Shown: piece by piece, positions 15,641-25,102 of the stretch
Layout of the letters: each line of letters starts with the position of its first letter
How positions within the stretch are numbered: position 1 is the first letter of the stretch
Assembly: GCF_020907985.1 (NCBI RefSeq)
Contig: NZ_JAJJPA010000016.1
Span: 1-64,000 of the forward strand
Direction: 5' to 3'
Length of the DNA: 64,000 bases
From: Kitasatospora humi
GTDB lineage: Bacteria > Actinomycetota > Actinomycetes > Streptomycetales > Streptomycetaceae
The notes under the pieces: model-generated
Databases searched by the model: none
Seen by the model: the letters and a program-made list of their open reading frames with translations, nothing else
What the model was told of the DNA's origin: nothing
Position numbers and translations under genes: made by a program

Positions 15641-17025
15641 CCCCGACCGACGCAACGACCTTCGAGGTGGTCAACCCCGCCACCGAGGAGGTGATCCGCA
15701 GCGTGCCGCTGGCCGGCCTCGCCGAGACCGACGCCGCCGTTGCCAAGGCCAAGGCGGCGTACGACGGTTGGCGCCGGGTGGCACCCGCCGACCGCGCCCG
15801 GCTGCTGCGCGCCTTCGCCGCCGCGGTGGACGCCGACCGGGAGCACCTGGCCGCGCTGGAGGTGGCCAATGCCGGGCACACCATCGGCAACGCCCGCTGG
15901 GAGGCCGGCAACGCCCGCGATGTGCTGGAGTACTACGCCGCGGCCCCCGAGCGGCTGTTCGGCCGCCAGATCCCGGTGGCCGGCGGCATCGACGTGACCT
16001 TCCAGGAGCCGCTGGGCGTGGTCGCCGTCATCGTGCCCTGGAACTTCCCGCTGCCGATCGCGGCCTGGGGCCTGGCCCCCGCGCTTGCGGCCGGCAACAC
16101 GGTGGTGCTCAAGCCCGCCGAGCTGACTCCGCTGACCGCCCTGCGCCTGGCCGAACTCGCCCTGGCCGCAGGCCTGCCGGAGGGCGTGCTGCAGGTGCTG
16201 CCGGGCCACGGCCAGGTGGCGGGCCGGCGGCTGGTCGGCCACCCGGACGTCCGCAAGGTGGTCTTCACCGGCTCGAGCCCGGTCGGCAAGGAGATCGCCG
16301 CCATCTGCGCCCAGCAACTCAAGCCGGTCACCCTGGAGTTGGGTGGCAAGAGCGCCAACATCGTGTTCGCCGACGCCGATCTGGCCAAGGCCGCCGCCAC
16401 CGCCCCCTACGCGGTCTTCGACAACGCCGGGCAGGACTGCTGCGCGCGCTCCCGGATCCTGGTGCAGCAGAGCGTCTACGAGGAGTTCCTCGGCCGGCTG
16501 GAATCGGCGGTGCTCGGTGTGCGGGTGGGCGATCCGGCGGACGAGCGGACCGAGATGGGGCCGTTGATCTCGGCCGCCCACCGCGACCGGGTGGCCGGCT
16601 TCCTGGCGACCGGCGGCATGGCAGTGCGACTGCAGGGCACCGTGCCGGACGGCAAGGGCTTCTGGTTCCCACCCACTGTGCTGGCCCCGGTCGCGCCGGA
16701 CTCGCGGGTGGCCACCGAGGAGATCTTCGGCCCGGTGGTCGCCGTGCTGCCGTTCACCGACGAGGCCGACGCGGTGCGCCTGGCCAATGCCACCGACTAC
16801 GGGCTCTCCGGTTCGATCTGGACCAGGGACCTGGGCCGGGCGCTGCGGGTGGCCCGCGCTGTGGAGGCGGGCAACCTCTCGGTCAACTCGCACTCCTCGG
16901 TGCGCTACTCGACACCGTTCGGCGGCTTCAAACAGTCCGGGCTGGGCCGCGAGTTGGGACCGGACGCGCTCAGCGCCTTCACCGAGACCAAGAACGTCTT
17001 CATCTCGACCGAGGAGACCCCCTGA
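15637..17025 (+). CDS. Aldehyde dehydrogenase (PuuC-like)
   Basis: A 462-residue NAD(P)-dependent aldehyde dehydrogenase. Visible motifs: PWNFPLPIAAWGLAPALAAG for cofactor binding, FTGSSPVG, catalytic Glu234 in LELGGKS, catalytic Cys268 in GQDCCA (followed by a second Cys), and EEIFGPVV. In this operon it should oxidise the gamma-glutamyl aminoaldehyde to the acid before hydrolysis. GTG 15637 overlaps the amidohydrolase stop and follows GGAGGAGAGG. Confidence 0.9.
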   Translation: MTPTDATTFEVVNPATEEVIRSVPLAGLAETDAAVAKAKAAYDGWRRVAPADRARLLRAFAAAVDADREHLAALEVANAGHTIGNARWEAGNARDVLEYYAAAPERLFGRQIPVAGGIDVTFQEPLGVVAVIVPWNFPLPIAAWGLAPALAAGNTVVLKPAELTPLTALRLAELALAAGLPEGVLQVLPGHGQVAGRRLVGHPDVRKVVFTGSSPVGKEIAAICAQQLKPVTLELGGKSANIVFADADLAKAAATAPYAVFDNAGQDCCARSRILVQQSVYEEFLGRLESAVLGVRVGDPADERTEMGPLISAAHRDRVAGFLATGGMAVRLQGTVPDGKGFWFPPTVLAPVAPDSRVATEEIFGPVVAVLPFTDEADAVRLANATDYGLSGSIWTRDLGRALRVARAVEAGNLSVNSHSSVRYSTPFGGFKQSGLGRELGPDALSAFTETKNVFISTEETP

Positions 17026-17816
17026 TGACAGTGGAAGGGACGGCCATGACGACGAACCGTCTGGACGGCCGCGTGGCCGTGATCACCGGTGCCGGCAGCG
17101 GGATCGGCCTGGCCAGCGCCCGGCGCCTCGCCGCCGAGGGCGCCAGGGTGGTCTGCGCGGACGTGGACGAGCGCACCGGCAAGGCGGCGGCCGCCGAGGT
17201 CGGCGGACTCTTCGTGCAGGTCGACGTCACCGACGAGGCGGCCGTCGAGGCGATGTTCCACACCGCCGTGGACACCTACGGCAGCCTGGACATCGCCTTC
17301 AACAACGCCGGCATCTCGCCGCCGGAGGACGACTCGATCCTCACCACCGGCCTGGACGCCTGGCGGCGGGTCCAGGAGGTCAACCTGACCAGCGTCTACC
17401 TGTGCTGCAAGCACGCGATTCCCCACATGCGGCGGCAGGGCAAGGGCTCGATCATCAACACCGCCTCGTTCGTGGCGGTGATGGGCGCGGCCACCTCGCA
17501 GATCTCCTACAGCGCCTCCAAGGGCGGGGTGTTGTCGATGTCCCGTGAACTGGGCGTGCAGTTCGCCCGGGAGGGGATCCGGATCAACGCGCTCTGCCCG
17601 GGCCCGGTCAACACCCCGCTGCTGCGCGAGCTGTTCGCCAAGGACCCGGAGCGCGCCGCCCGCCGCCTGGTGCACGTCCCGCTGGGCCGGTTCGCCGAGC
17701 CGGAGGAGATCGCGGCCGCGGTCGCCTTCCTGGCCAGCGACGACTCCTCGTTCATGACCGCCAACACCTTCCTGGTGGACGGCGGCATCTCGGGGGCCTA
17801 TGTGACCCCCCAGTAG
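17025..17816 (+). CDS. Short-chain dehydrogenase/reductase
   Basis: A 263-residue classical SDR. The Rossmann motif is TGAGSGIG near residue 22, NNAG follows in the middle, and the catalytic Ser/Tyr/Lys are in NTASFVAV and YSASKGG, with a terminal FLVDGG. It probably oxidises an alcohol or reduces a carbonyl in the same pathway. ATG 17025 overlaps the previous stop (TGATG) and has GAGGAG 8 nt upstream. ATG 17046, with GGAAGGG, is an equally good start 7 codons later. A hairpin directly after the stop ends the operon. Confidence 0.88.
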   Translation: MTVEGTAMTTNRLDGRVAVITGAGSGIGLASARRLAAEGARVVCADVDERTGKAAAAEVGGLFVQVDVTDEAAVEAMFHTAVDTYGSLDIAFNNAGISPPEDDSILTTGLDAWRRVQEVNLTSVYLCCKHAIPHMRRQGKGSIINTASFVAVMGAATSQISYSASKGGVLSMSRELGVQFAREGIRINALCPGPVNTPLLRELFAKDPERAARRLVHVPLGRFAEPEEIAAAVAFLASDDSSFMTANTFLVDGGISGAYVTPQ

Positions 17817-17817
17817 C

Positions 17818-17838
17818 CGGGTGCCTTCGGCACCCGGC
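17818..17838. terminator. Hairpin terminator after the SDR gene
   Basis: A perfect CCGGGTGCC-TTC-GGCACCCGG stem-loop 2 nt past the stop codon. It separates the six-gene unit from the second aldehyde dehydrogenase. Confidence 0.75.
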
Positions 17839-17865
17839 AGCGGCCCGGGTGCCTCCCGTGGCTCA

Positions 17866-17940
17866 CGGTAGCCCGGGCGCCTGCGGCACACCGTACGCCG
17901 CGGTAGCCCGGGCGCGGAACCCGCTCGGTAGCCTGGGCGC
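17866..17940. repeat. Three copies of CGGTAGCCYGGGCGC
   Basis: 15-bp units at 17866, 17901 and 17926 (the third has T for C). Short CGGTAG echoes recur at 17980 and 17995. All lie in the leader of the second aldehyde dehydrogenase. Confidence 0.6.
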
Positions 17941-17962
17941 GTCCTTGCGTCGAGCGGGGGCC

Positions 17963-17995
17963 GGGGCGTTGACTAGCGCCGGTAGTCGACGCCCC
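17963..17995. promoter_or_regulatory. Palindrome upstream of the second aldehyde dehydrogenase
   Basis: Two 13-bp arms (GGGGCGTTGACTA and TAGTCGACGCCCC, one mismatch) flank a 7-nt centre, 28 bp upstream of the start codon. It could be an operator or an mRNA leader hairpin. Confidence 0.55.
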
Positions 17996-18022
17996 GGTAG
18001 CAAGTGCTAGGAGAGGACAACC

Positions 18023-19441
<1,419 letters not shown>

Positions 19442-19470
19442 CCGGATCACCAACCACCCCAAGGATCACC

Positions 19471-20550
19471 ATGGTTCGCGCTGCCCTGCTCACCGCCGTG
19501 GGCGCCCCGCTGGAACTGGCCGAGATCGAACTGCCGGCGCCCGGGCCCGGCCAGGTGCGGGTCCGCCTGGCCGCGGCCGGCGTCTGCCACTCGGACCTGT
19601 CGTTGGCCCACGGAGTGCTCCGGGCGCCGGCCCCGGTGGTGCTCGGCCACGAGGGCGCCGGCACCGTGACGGCCATCGGCGAGGGCGTCGGCACCGTCCG
19701 CCCCGGCGACCAAGTAGTCCTCAACTGGGCACCTTCCTGCGGAAGTTGCCACTTCTGCCAGCTCTCCGAGCCATGGCTGTGCGAGCGCGCCGCGGACGCC
19801 TACGGCCAGACCTACGGCACCCTGGCGGACGGCACCGGTGTCTACCCGGGCCTGGGGGTGGCCGCCTTCGCCGAGGAGACGGTGGTCGCCGAACGGGCCC
19901 TGCTGCCACTGCCCGACGGCGTGCCGCTGGCCTCGGCCGCGCTGCTCGGCTGCGCCGTGCTCACCGGCTACGGCGCGGTGCACAACGCGGCCCGGGTGCG
20001 GGAGGGTGAGTCGGTGGTGGTCTACGGGCTCGGCGGGGTCGGCCTCGCCGTGCTCCAGGCGGCCCGGATCGCCGGCGCCGGACCGATCATCGCGGTGGAC
20101 GTCAGCCCCGGGAAGGAGGAGCTGGCCCGCCGCCACGGCGCCACCGAGTTCCTCCTCGCGGACGAACAGACCGCGCGCGCCGTACGGAAGTTGACGGACG
20201 GCTACGGCGCCGACCACGCCATCGAGTGCGTCGGGCGGGGCAGCACCGTCCGGGCCGCCTGGTCCACCACCCGGCGCGGCGGCCGCACCACGGTGGTCGG
20301 TATCGGCGGCAAGGAGGACACGGTTTCCTTCTCCGCCCTGGAGCTGTTCCATTTCGCCCGGACGATCAGCGGCTGCGTCTACGGCAACAGCGACCCCGCC
20401 CGTGACCTCCCGGTGCTGGCCGAGCACGTCCGCGCCGGCCGGCTGGACCTGGAGGCGCTGATCACCGACCGGATCGCGCTGGCCGACATCCCGGCCGCGT
20501 TCGAACGGATGGCGGCGGGACGCGGCGGGCGCTCGCTGGTGGTGTTCTAG
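19471..20550 (+). CDS. Zinc-dependent medium-chain alcohol dehydrogenase
   Basis: A 359-residue MDR enzyme. Catalytic zinc ligands are Cys39 (GVCHSD) and His60/Glu61 (GHEGAG), structural-zinc cysteines appear in CGSCHFCQLSEPWLC, and the NAD motif is GLGGVG near residue 190. The pattern is that of class III/NDMA-type alcohol dehydrogenases. With the aldehyde dehydrogenases nearby it could oxidise an alkanolamine alcohol group to the aldehyde. ATG 19471 has AAGGA 5 nt upstream. A long hairpin follows the gene. Confidence 0.88.
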   Translation: MVRAALLTAVGAPLELAEIELPAPGPGQVRVRLAAAGVCHSDLSLAHGVLRAPAPVVLGHEGAGTVTAIGEGVGTVRPGDQVVLNWAPSCGSCHFCQLSEPWLCERAADAYGQTYGTLADGTGVYPGLGVAAFAEETVVAERALLPLPDGVPLASAALLGCAVLTGYGAVHNAARVREGESVVVYGLGGVGLAVLQAARIAGAGPIIAVDVSPGKEELARRHGATEFLLADEQTARAVRKLTDGYGADHAIECVGRGSTVRAAWSTTRRGGRTTVVGIGGKEDTVSFSALELFHFARTISGCVYGNSDPARDLPVLAEHVRAGRLDLEALITDRIALADIPAAFERMAAGRGGRSLVVF

Positions 20551-20560
20551 CGTCACCGTG

Positions 20561-20609
20561 CTGATGGACCGCTCCCCACTGCGGCGGTTTCCAGGGAGCG
20601 GCCCGTCAG
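20561..20609. terminator. Bidirectional terminator
   Basis: 16-bp arms with two mismatches (core CCGCTCCC at 20569-20576, GGGAGCGG at 20594-20601) lie between the alcohol dehydrogenase gene and the convergent quinone-reductase gene. Confidence 0.7.
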
Positions 20610-20631
20610 CGTTCGCCCGGCCGGGTGCGGC

Positions 20632-21216
20632 TCAGGCCGCGGCCTTGCCGGCGACGAAGATCTTGGCCTGCTCGGCGACCCGGCGGCCCAGGTGCTCGGC
20701 GGTGGCCACATCGGACTTGTGCACGCCCTCCGGGCCCTGGTCGGTGTTGGACTGCGCACCGGCACCGAGGAAGAAGCCCAGCCGGTTGAGGTCGCTCTCG
20801 GTGCCCTCGCTGCTGTTCCAGCCCGGGAGCAGGCCCAGGTTCACCCAGGTCATGCCGTGCTGGGCGGCCAGGCCGGAGAGGAACTGCAGGGTGGCCAGCT
20901 TGTCGCCGCTCTTGGAGCCCGAGTTGGAGAAGCCGGCGGCCAGCTTGTCCTGCCAGCCGCGCTCGAACCAGCGCCCGGAGCTGGCCTCGGCGAACGTGTG
21001 GAAGGCGCTGGAGGCGCCGCCCATGTAGGTGGGGGAGCCGAAGACGATGGCGTCCGAGCCGTCCAGCAGCTGCCACTGCTCCTCGGTGATCTCATCCACC
21101 TTGATCAGGTGCACGGTGGCACCGGTGCTCTCGGCACCTTCGCGGACAGCCTCCGCGAGGACGGCGGTGTGGCCGTAGCCGGAGTGGAAGGCAATGGAAA
21201 CGACAGGGGTGGTCAC
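20632..21216 (-). CDS. Flavodoxin-fold NAD(P)H:quinone oxidoreductase (WrbA-like)
   Basis: A 194-residue flavoprotein. The N-terminal FHSGYGHTAVLAEAV is the FMN phosphate loop, FGSPTYMGGAS with the middle helix is typical of WrbA/NQO relatives, and SNSGSKSGDKLATLQ forms the flavin face. It should reduce quinones by two electrons and protect against quinone stress. GTG 21216 has AGGAG 7 nt upstream. It is divergent from an HxlR regulator with a single cysteine near the DNA-binding domain, a pairing seen in quinone-sensing systems. Confidence 0.85.
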   Translation of the reverse strand: MTTPVVSIAFHSGYGHTAVLAEAVREGAESTGATVHLIKVDEITEEQWQLLDGSDAIVFGSPTYMGGASSAFHTFAEASSGRWFERGWQDKLAAGFSNSGSKSGDKLATLQFLSGLAAQHGMTWVNLGLLPGWNSSEGTESDLNRLGFFLGAGAQSNTDQGPEGVHKSDVATAEHLGRRVAEQAKIFVAGKAAA

Positions 21217-21261
21217 TGAGTGCTCCTGGGAAACGGTGTGCGTCAAATACCGCGACTCGCT

Positions 21262-21311
21262 GCGTGCCGGCCCGCCGGCGTGCCGGTGTACTGGCGTGCT
21301 GTGCGTGCCGG
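21262..21311. repeat. Three GCGTGCCGG direct repeats between divergent genes
   Basis: Copies begin at 21262, 21278 and 21303 in the 210-bp region between the quinone reductase and HxlR genes. They are candidate binding sites for the HxlR regulator. Confidence 0.4.
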
Positions 21312-21414
21312 CGGGCTCGCTGCGCGGCGCTGACGTAAGGAAAGCACTGCATTTTCGAAAGCGCAACCCGAATGGGTGACGCTGTCGCATGGGTCGTGCC
21401 AGCCGTTCGGGACA

Positions 21415-21420
21415 TAGACT
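21415..21420 (+). promoter_or_regulatory. Leaderless-type -10 of the HxlR gene
   Basis: TAGACT followed by 6 nt and ATG 21427, with no ribosome-binding site. Confidence 0.6.
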
Positions 21421-21426
21421 GTTCGG

Positions 21427-21843
21427 ATGGCGACTGAACCCTGCGCCGGATCCCCCGCCGGCCTCGACCAGCACTCCGACGAGCTGCCCTATGACGTGTT
21501 CGCGCGCAACTGCCCGTCGCGGCACGTGCTCAAGGACGTCACCCACGCCTGGGGCAGCCTCACCCTGGCCGCGCTGCTGGACGGCAGCTTCCGCTTCAAC
21601 GAGCTGCGCCGCCGGGTCGACGGGGTGAGCGAGAAGATGCTGTCGCAGACGCTGCACGCGCTGGAGCGCGACGGCCTGGTGCACCGCGAGGCGCAGCTGA
21701 CCAACCCGCCGCGGGTGGACTACCAGCTCACCGAGCTGGGCACCACGGTGGCCCGGCAGCTCCAGGAGCTGATCGCCCTGGTCGAGGGCCGGCTGCCCGA
21801 GGTGCTGGCCGCGCAGCAGGCCTACGACGCCCGCCAGCGCTGA
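21427..21843 (+). CDS. HxlR-family transcriptional regulator
   Basis: A 138-residue winged-helix regulator. The HxlR domain runs from residue 28 (NCPSRHVLKDVTHAWGSLTLAALLDG) through FNELRRRVDGVSEKMLSQTLHALERDGLV to YQLTELG. Cys29 sits where redox-active HxlR proteins such as QorR and HypR carry their sensing cysteine; Cys6 is the only other. It is likely to repress the divergent quinone reductase until oxidised or alkylated. The gene is probably leaderless. Its stop codon lies inside a 14-bp tandem repeat. Confidence 0.85.
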   Translation: MATEPCAGSPAGLDQHSDELPYDVFARNCPSRHVLKDVTHAWGSLTLAALLDGSFRFNELRRRVDGVSEKMLSQTLHALERDGLVHREAQLTNPPRVDYQLTELGTTVARQLQELIALVEGRLPEVLAAQQAYDARQR

Positions 21844-21892
21844 CCCGCGAGCGCTGACCCGCCAGCGCTGACCCGCGAGCGCTGACCCGCCA
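21837..21892. repeat. 14-bp tandem repeat, four full copies
   Basis: Units GCGCTGACCCGCGA and GCGCTGACCCGCCA alternate (28-bp higher-order period) and a fifth partial copy follows. The HxlR stop codon is in the first unit. The unit length is not a multiple of three, so it is not coding. Confidence 0.75.
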
Positions 21893-22017
21893 GTGCTGAC
21901 CCCGGAGGGGCTGCCGATCCCGGTGGCGTCGCTCGTCAGGGGTGGTCCCAGGGGCAGGGGGCGCCCGGAGGTTCGAGCACGCCGCCTCGCCCCGGCTGAC
22001 CATCGGCGGCGGACGCC

Positions 22018-22280
22018 TTGACGGCCGGCCAGGCGGGCGCGGTGCTCGGCCAGGCCGCACCGCAGCGGTGGGCCGCCGTGTCGGAGCTGGTGCACCAGGC
22101 GTTCGTGGCCGGGCTGCGCGACGCGTTCCTGGTCTCGGCGTGCTGGGGCTGCTCGCGGCGGTGCTGGTCTTCGCGCTGGTCGGGCGTGCGCGGGGAGGTG
22201 GTGAGACCGCTCGTACGGCGGCGCTGCCGGCGGAGGCGCCGGCGGCGGGCCAAGCTTTTATGAAACTGGTTGCACAGTAG
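22018..22280 (+). pseudogene. Remnant of an MFS (DHA2-type) transporter C-terminus
   Basis: About 80 residues of C-terminal MFS sequence survive in two frames. VSELVHQAFVAGLRDAFLVSA (the pre-helix of EmrB/QacA-type pumps) is in one frame, and LGLLAAVLVFALVGRARGG (the last membrane helix) is in another, with the switch near 22140. No N-terminal part is present upstream, so the gene was mostly deleted and then frameshifted. The fadH promoter now lies within its 3' end. Confidence 0.55.
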
Positions 22281-22299
22281 GCGCCCCCGCGCCTACTGT
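22270..22299 (+). promoter_or_regulatory. fadH promoter with embedded palindrome
   Basis: A -35 TTGCAC (22270-22275) and a -10 TACTGT (22294-22299) are separated by 18 bp. A perfect 11-bp inverted repeat (ACAGTAGGCGC-N4-GCGCCTACTGT, 22274-22299) spans from -35 to -10, the position of a repressor site. Confidence 0.6.
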
Positions 22300-22329
22300 T
22301 CAGTAACCACACTCGCGCGAGGAGTCCGG

Positions 22330-24351
22330 ATGACCGCCTACCCCCACCTGCTCAGTCCGCTCGACCTGGGCTTCACCACGTTGCCCAACCGAGTGCTGAT
22401 GGGCTCCATGCACGTGGGGCTGGAGGAGGCCGAGAACGGCTTCGCACGGATGGCCGAGTTCTACGCCACCCGGGCCCGCGGCGGGGTCGGCCTGATCGTC
22501 ACCGGCGGCATCGCGCCCAACGAGGCCGGCCGGCCGTGGGGCGGCGGCGCCAAGCTCACCACCGAGGAGGAGGCGGCCGAGCACCGGGTGATCACCGATG
22601 CCGTGCACCGCGAGGGCGGCCGGATCGCCCTGCAGATCCTGCACTTCGGCCGCTACGCCTACCACCCCGAGCTGGTCGCCCCGAGCGCCATCCAGGCGCC
22701 GATCAGCCCGTTCGTGCCGAACGAGCTCACCGCGGAGCAGATCGAGCAGACCATCGAGGACTTCGCCCGCACCGCCGAGCTCGCCAAGCAGGCCGGCTAC
22801 GACGGCGTGGAGATCATGGGCTCCGAGGGCTACCTGATCAACGAGTTCATCGCCGCGCCGACCAACCAGCGCACCGACGACTGGGGCGGCAGCCACCGCA
22901 ACCGGATGCGCTTCCCGGTGGAGATCGTCCGGCGGGTGCGCGAGCGGGTCGGCGCCGAGTTCATCATCATCTACCGGCTCTCGATGCTCGACCTGGTTCC
23001 CGGCGGCTCCACGCTGCCCGAGGTGATCGAGCTGGCCCAGGCCGTCGAGCAGGCCGGCGCCACCATCATCAACACCGGAATCGGCTGGCACGAGGCCCGC
23101 ATCCCCACCATCGCCACCTCGGTGCCGCGCGGTGCCTTCGCCTGGGTCACCAAGAAGGTGATGGGCTCGGTCTCGATCCCGCTGGTCACCGTGAACCGGA
23201 TCAACACCCCCGAGCTCGGCGAGCAGCTGCTCGCCGACGGCTACGCCGACATGGTCTCGCTGGCCCGTCCGCTGCTGGCCGACCCGGACTTCGTCAACAA
23301 GGCGGCGACCGGCGCCCCGGAGGCGATCAACACCTGCATCGGCTGCAACCAGGCCTGCCTCGACCACACCTTCCAGATGAAGATCACCTCCTGCCTGGTC
23401 AACCCGCGGGCCTGCCACGAGACCGAGCTGGTGCTCTCACCGACCAAGCTGCGCAAGCGGATCGGTGTGGTCGGCGCCGGCCCGGCCGGGCTCGCCTTCG
23501 CCGTCAGCGCCGCCGAGCGCGGCCACGCCGTCACCCTCTTCGACGCCGCCGACGAGATCGGTGGGCAGCTCAACGTCGCCCGCCAGGTGCCCGGCAAGCA
23601 GGAGTTCGACGAGACCCTGCGCTACTACCGGCACCAGCTGGCCGCACACCGGGTCGAGCTGCGGCTCGGGGCGGAGGTGACGGCCGAGCAGCTCGCCGCC
23701 GAGGGCTACGACGAGGTGGTGCTGGCCACCGGTGTGACCCCGCGCGACCCGGAGATCCCCGGCAGCGACCACCCAAGCGTGCTCAGCTACCTCGACGTGC
23801 TGCGCGACAAGGCACCGGTCGGCGAGCGGGTGGCGATCATCGGAGCCGGCGGCATCGGGTTCGACGTCGCCGAGTACCTCACCGACCCCGGCAAGGGCGC
23901 CAGTCAGGACCCGGCGGTCTTCTTCGAGCAGTGGGGCGTGGACACCGAGCACACCACCCCCGGCGGCGTGACCCGCCCGGTCCGCGCCGCCTCCCCGCGC
24001 ACCGTCCACCTGCTGCAGCGCAAGACCAGCAAGGTCGGCGCCGGCCTCGGCAAGACCACCGGCTGGATCCACCGCACCGAGCTCAAGCACCGCGGCGTCA
24101 CCATGGTCGCGGGCGTCAGCTACCAGCTGATCGATGACGCGGGCCTGCACCTGCTGGTCGACGGCGAGCCGCAGCTGCTCCCGGTGGACACCGTGGTGCT
24201 CTGCGCCGGACAGCTGCCGCGCCGCGACCTCCTCGACGGCCTGCGGGCGGCGGGCATCGAGCCGCACCTGATCGGCGGCGCCGACGTGGCCGCCGAGCTC
24301 GACGCCAAGCGCGCCATCGACCAGGGCACCCGCCTGGCGGCGGCGCTGTAG
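22330..24351 (+). CDS. fadH: 2,4-dienoyl-CoA reductase [NADPH], FadH-type
   Basis: A 673-residue flavo-iron-sulphur enzyme, close to the 672 residues of the E. coli protein. It has an N-terminal Old-Yellow-Enzyme FMN barrel (residues 1-330), [4Fe-4S] ligands in CIGCNQACLDH and the later SCLVNP, then FAD (GVVGAGPAGLAFA) and NADPH (AIIGAGGIGFDVAEYL) domains. It reduces 2,4-dienoyl-CoA intermediates in beta-oxidation of unsaturated fatty acids. ATG 22330 has GAGGAG 6 nt upstream. The promoter carries a strong palindrome. Confidence 0.92.
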   Translation: MTAYPHLLSPLDLGFTTLPNRVLMGSMHVGLEEAENGFARMAEFYATRARGGVGLIVTGGIAPNEAGRPWGGGAKLTTEEEAAEHRVITDAVHREGGRIALQILHFGRYAYHPELVAPSAIQAPISPFVPNELTAEQIEQTIEDFARTAELAKQAGYDGVEIMGSEGYLINEFIAAPTNQRTDDWGGSHRNRMRFPVEIVRRVRERVGAEFIIIYRLSMLDLVPGGSTLPEVIELAQAVEQAGATIINTGIGWHEARIPTIATSVPRGAFAWVTKKVMGSVSIPLVTVNRINTPELGEQLLADGYADMVSLARPLLADPDFVNKAATGAPEAINTCIGCNQACLDHTFQMKITSCLVNPRACHETELVLSPTKLRKRIGVVGAGPAGLAFAVSAAERGHAVTLFDAADEIGGQLNVARQVPGKQEFDETLRYYRHQLAAHRVELRLGAEVTAEQLAAEGYDEVVLATGVTPRDPEIPGSDHPSVLSYLDVLRDKAPVGERVAIIGAGGIGFDVAEYLTDPGKGASQDPAVFFEQWGVDTEHTTPGGVTRPVRAASPRTVHLLQRKTSKVGAGLGKTTGWIHRTELKHRGVTMVAGVSYQLIDDAGLHLLVDGEPQLLPVDTVVLCAGQLPRRDLLDGLRAAGIEPHLIGGADVAAELDAKRAIDQGTRLAAAL

Positions 24352-24360
24352 CCCACGCAG

Positions 24361-24387
24361 TCCCGGGCGGGGTCGTCCCGCCCGGGA
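24361..24387. terminator. Bidirectional terminator between fadH and gcvH
   Basis: A perfect 11-bp stem (TCCCGGGCGGG and its complement) with loop GTCGT, between convergent stop codons. Confidence 0.75.
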
Positions 24388-24394
24388 ACCGCGG

Positions 24395-24772
24395 TCACTC
24401 TCCGGCGATGTAGGCCTCGTACTGCTCGGCGGTCAGCAGTCCGTCCGCGGACTTCGGGTCGGCGACCTGGAGCTTGATGAGCCAGGTGCCGTGGGCGTCG
24501 TCGTTGATGAGCTCCGGCTCGCCGCTCAGCTCGTCGTTCACCTCCTTGATGGTCCCGGCGACCGGCAGGAACAGATCGCTCACGGACTTGACCGATTCCA
24601 CCGTGCCGAAGACCTCGCCCTGCTCGAGCTGCCCGTCCGTCGGCGGAATGTCCACGAACACGATGTCCCCGAGCTGCTTCTGGGCGAACTCGGTGAGGCC
24701 CACGGTCCCCACCTTTCCGTCGAGCATGATCCACTCGTGGTCTCTGGTGTAGCGGTAGGTCGTGGGGTACAT
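24395..24772 (-). CDS. gcvH: Glycine cleavage system H protein
   Basis: A 125-residue lipoyl carrier that shuttles the aminomethyl group between the P, T and L proteins of glycine cleavage. The lipoylated Lys62 is in GTVESVKSVSDLFLPVAG; the start (TTYRYTRDHEWI) and ending (LLTAEQYEAYIA) are typical and the length is normal. ATG 24772 has GGGAGG upstream. gcvP and gcvT are not next to it, so the gene is an orphan here. No glycine riboswitch is recognisable in the leader. Confidence 0.95.
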   Translation of the reverse strand: MYPTTYRYTRDHEWIMLDGKVGTVGLTEFAQKQLGDIVFVDIPPTDGQLEQGEVFGTVESVKSVSDLFLPVAGTIKEVNDELSGEPELINDDAHGTWLIKLQVADPKSADGLLTAEQYEAYIAGE

Positions 24773-25102
24773 GCGGGCCTCCCAGGGGGTCGGTGGGTAT
24801 GACCGGGAGGCTACTGACGGGCCGCCAGTGGATCACCGTCGGCGCGAGGGGAAACATCCGAACGAGTGATCCCGCTACTCTGCTCATCGTTCGACGACTA
24901 CGATGTGGCGGCCCCGGTGGCCTGCATGCCCGGGCCGATCGCAGCCTGGCCGTCGGCCGCGCTGCGGCCGCTCGTCGGTGAACGGGTGCGGGTGCGCCGC
25001 CCGGGAGGGTGACGAGCACCACTCTTCGGCCGCCGTTCACCAACCGTACGCTGGGCAACTGAACGCCAGTCCGATTGACGCCCCAGGAAGCGAAAACCGC
25101 CT
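24773..25102. other. Intergenic region between gcvH and the LeuE-type exporter
   Basis: 330 bases with no supported gene. It should hold both divergent promoters, but no clear -35/-10 pair, riboswitch or long palindrome is seen. Confidence 0.5.

Noticed and set aside
17818..17838. Operator rather than terminator after the SDR gene
   Set aside because: Its position 2 nt past a stop codon, short loop and perfect stem favour termination; the separate palindrome at 17963-17995 is a better operator candidate.
21844..21930. CRISPR-like array in the tandem repeats after HxlR
   Set aside because: The 14-bp units are contiguous with no unique spacers and no cas genes are present in the window.
24773..24900. 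Glycine riboswitch upstream of gcvH
   Set aside because: Glycine riboswitches often precede gcv genes, but the conserved paired core elements could not be found on the minus strand.
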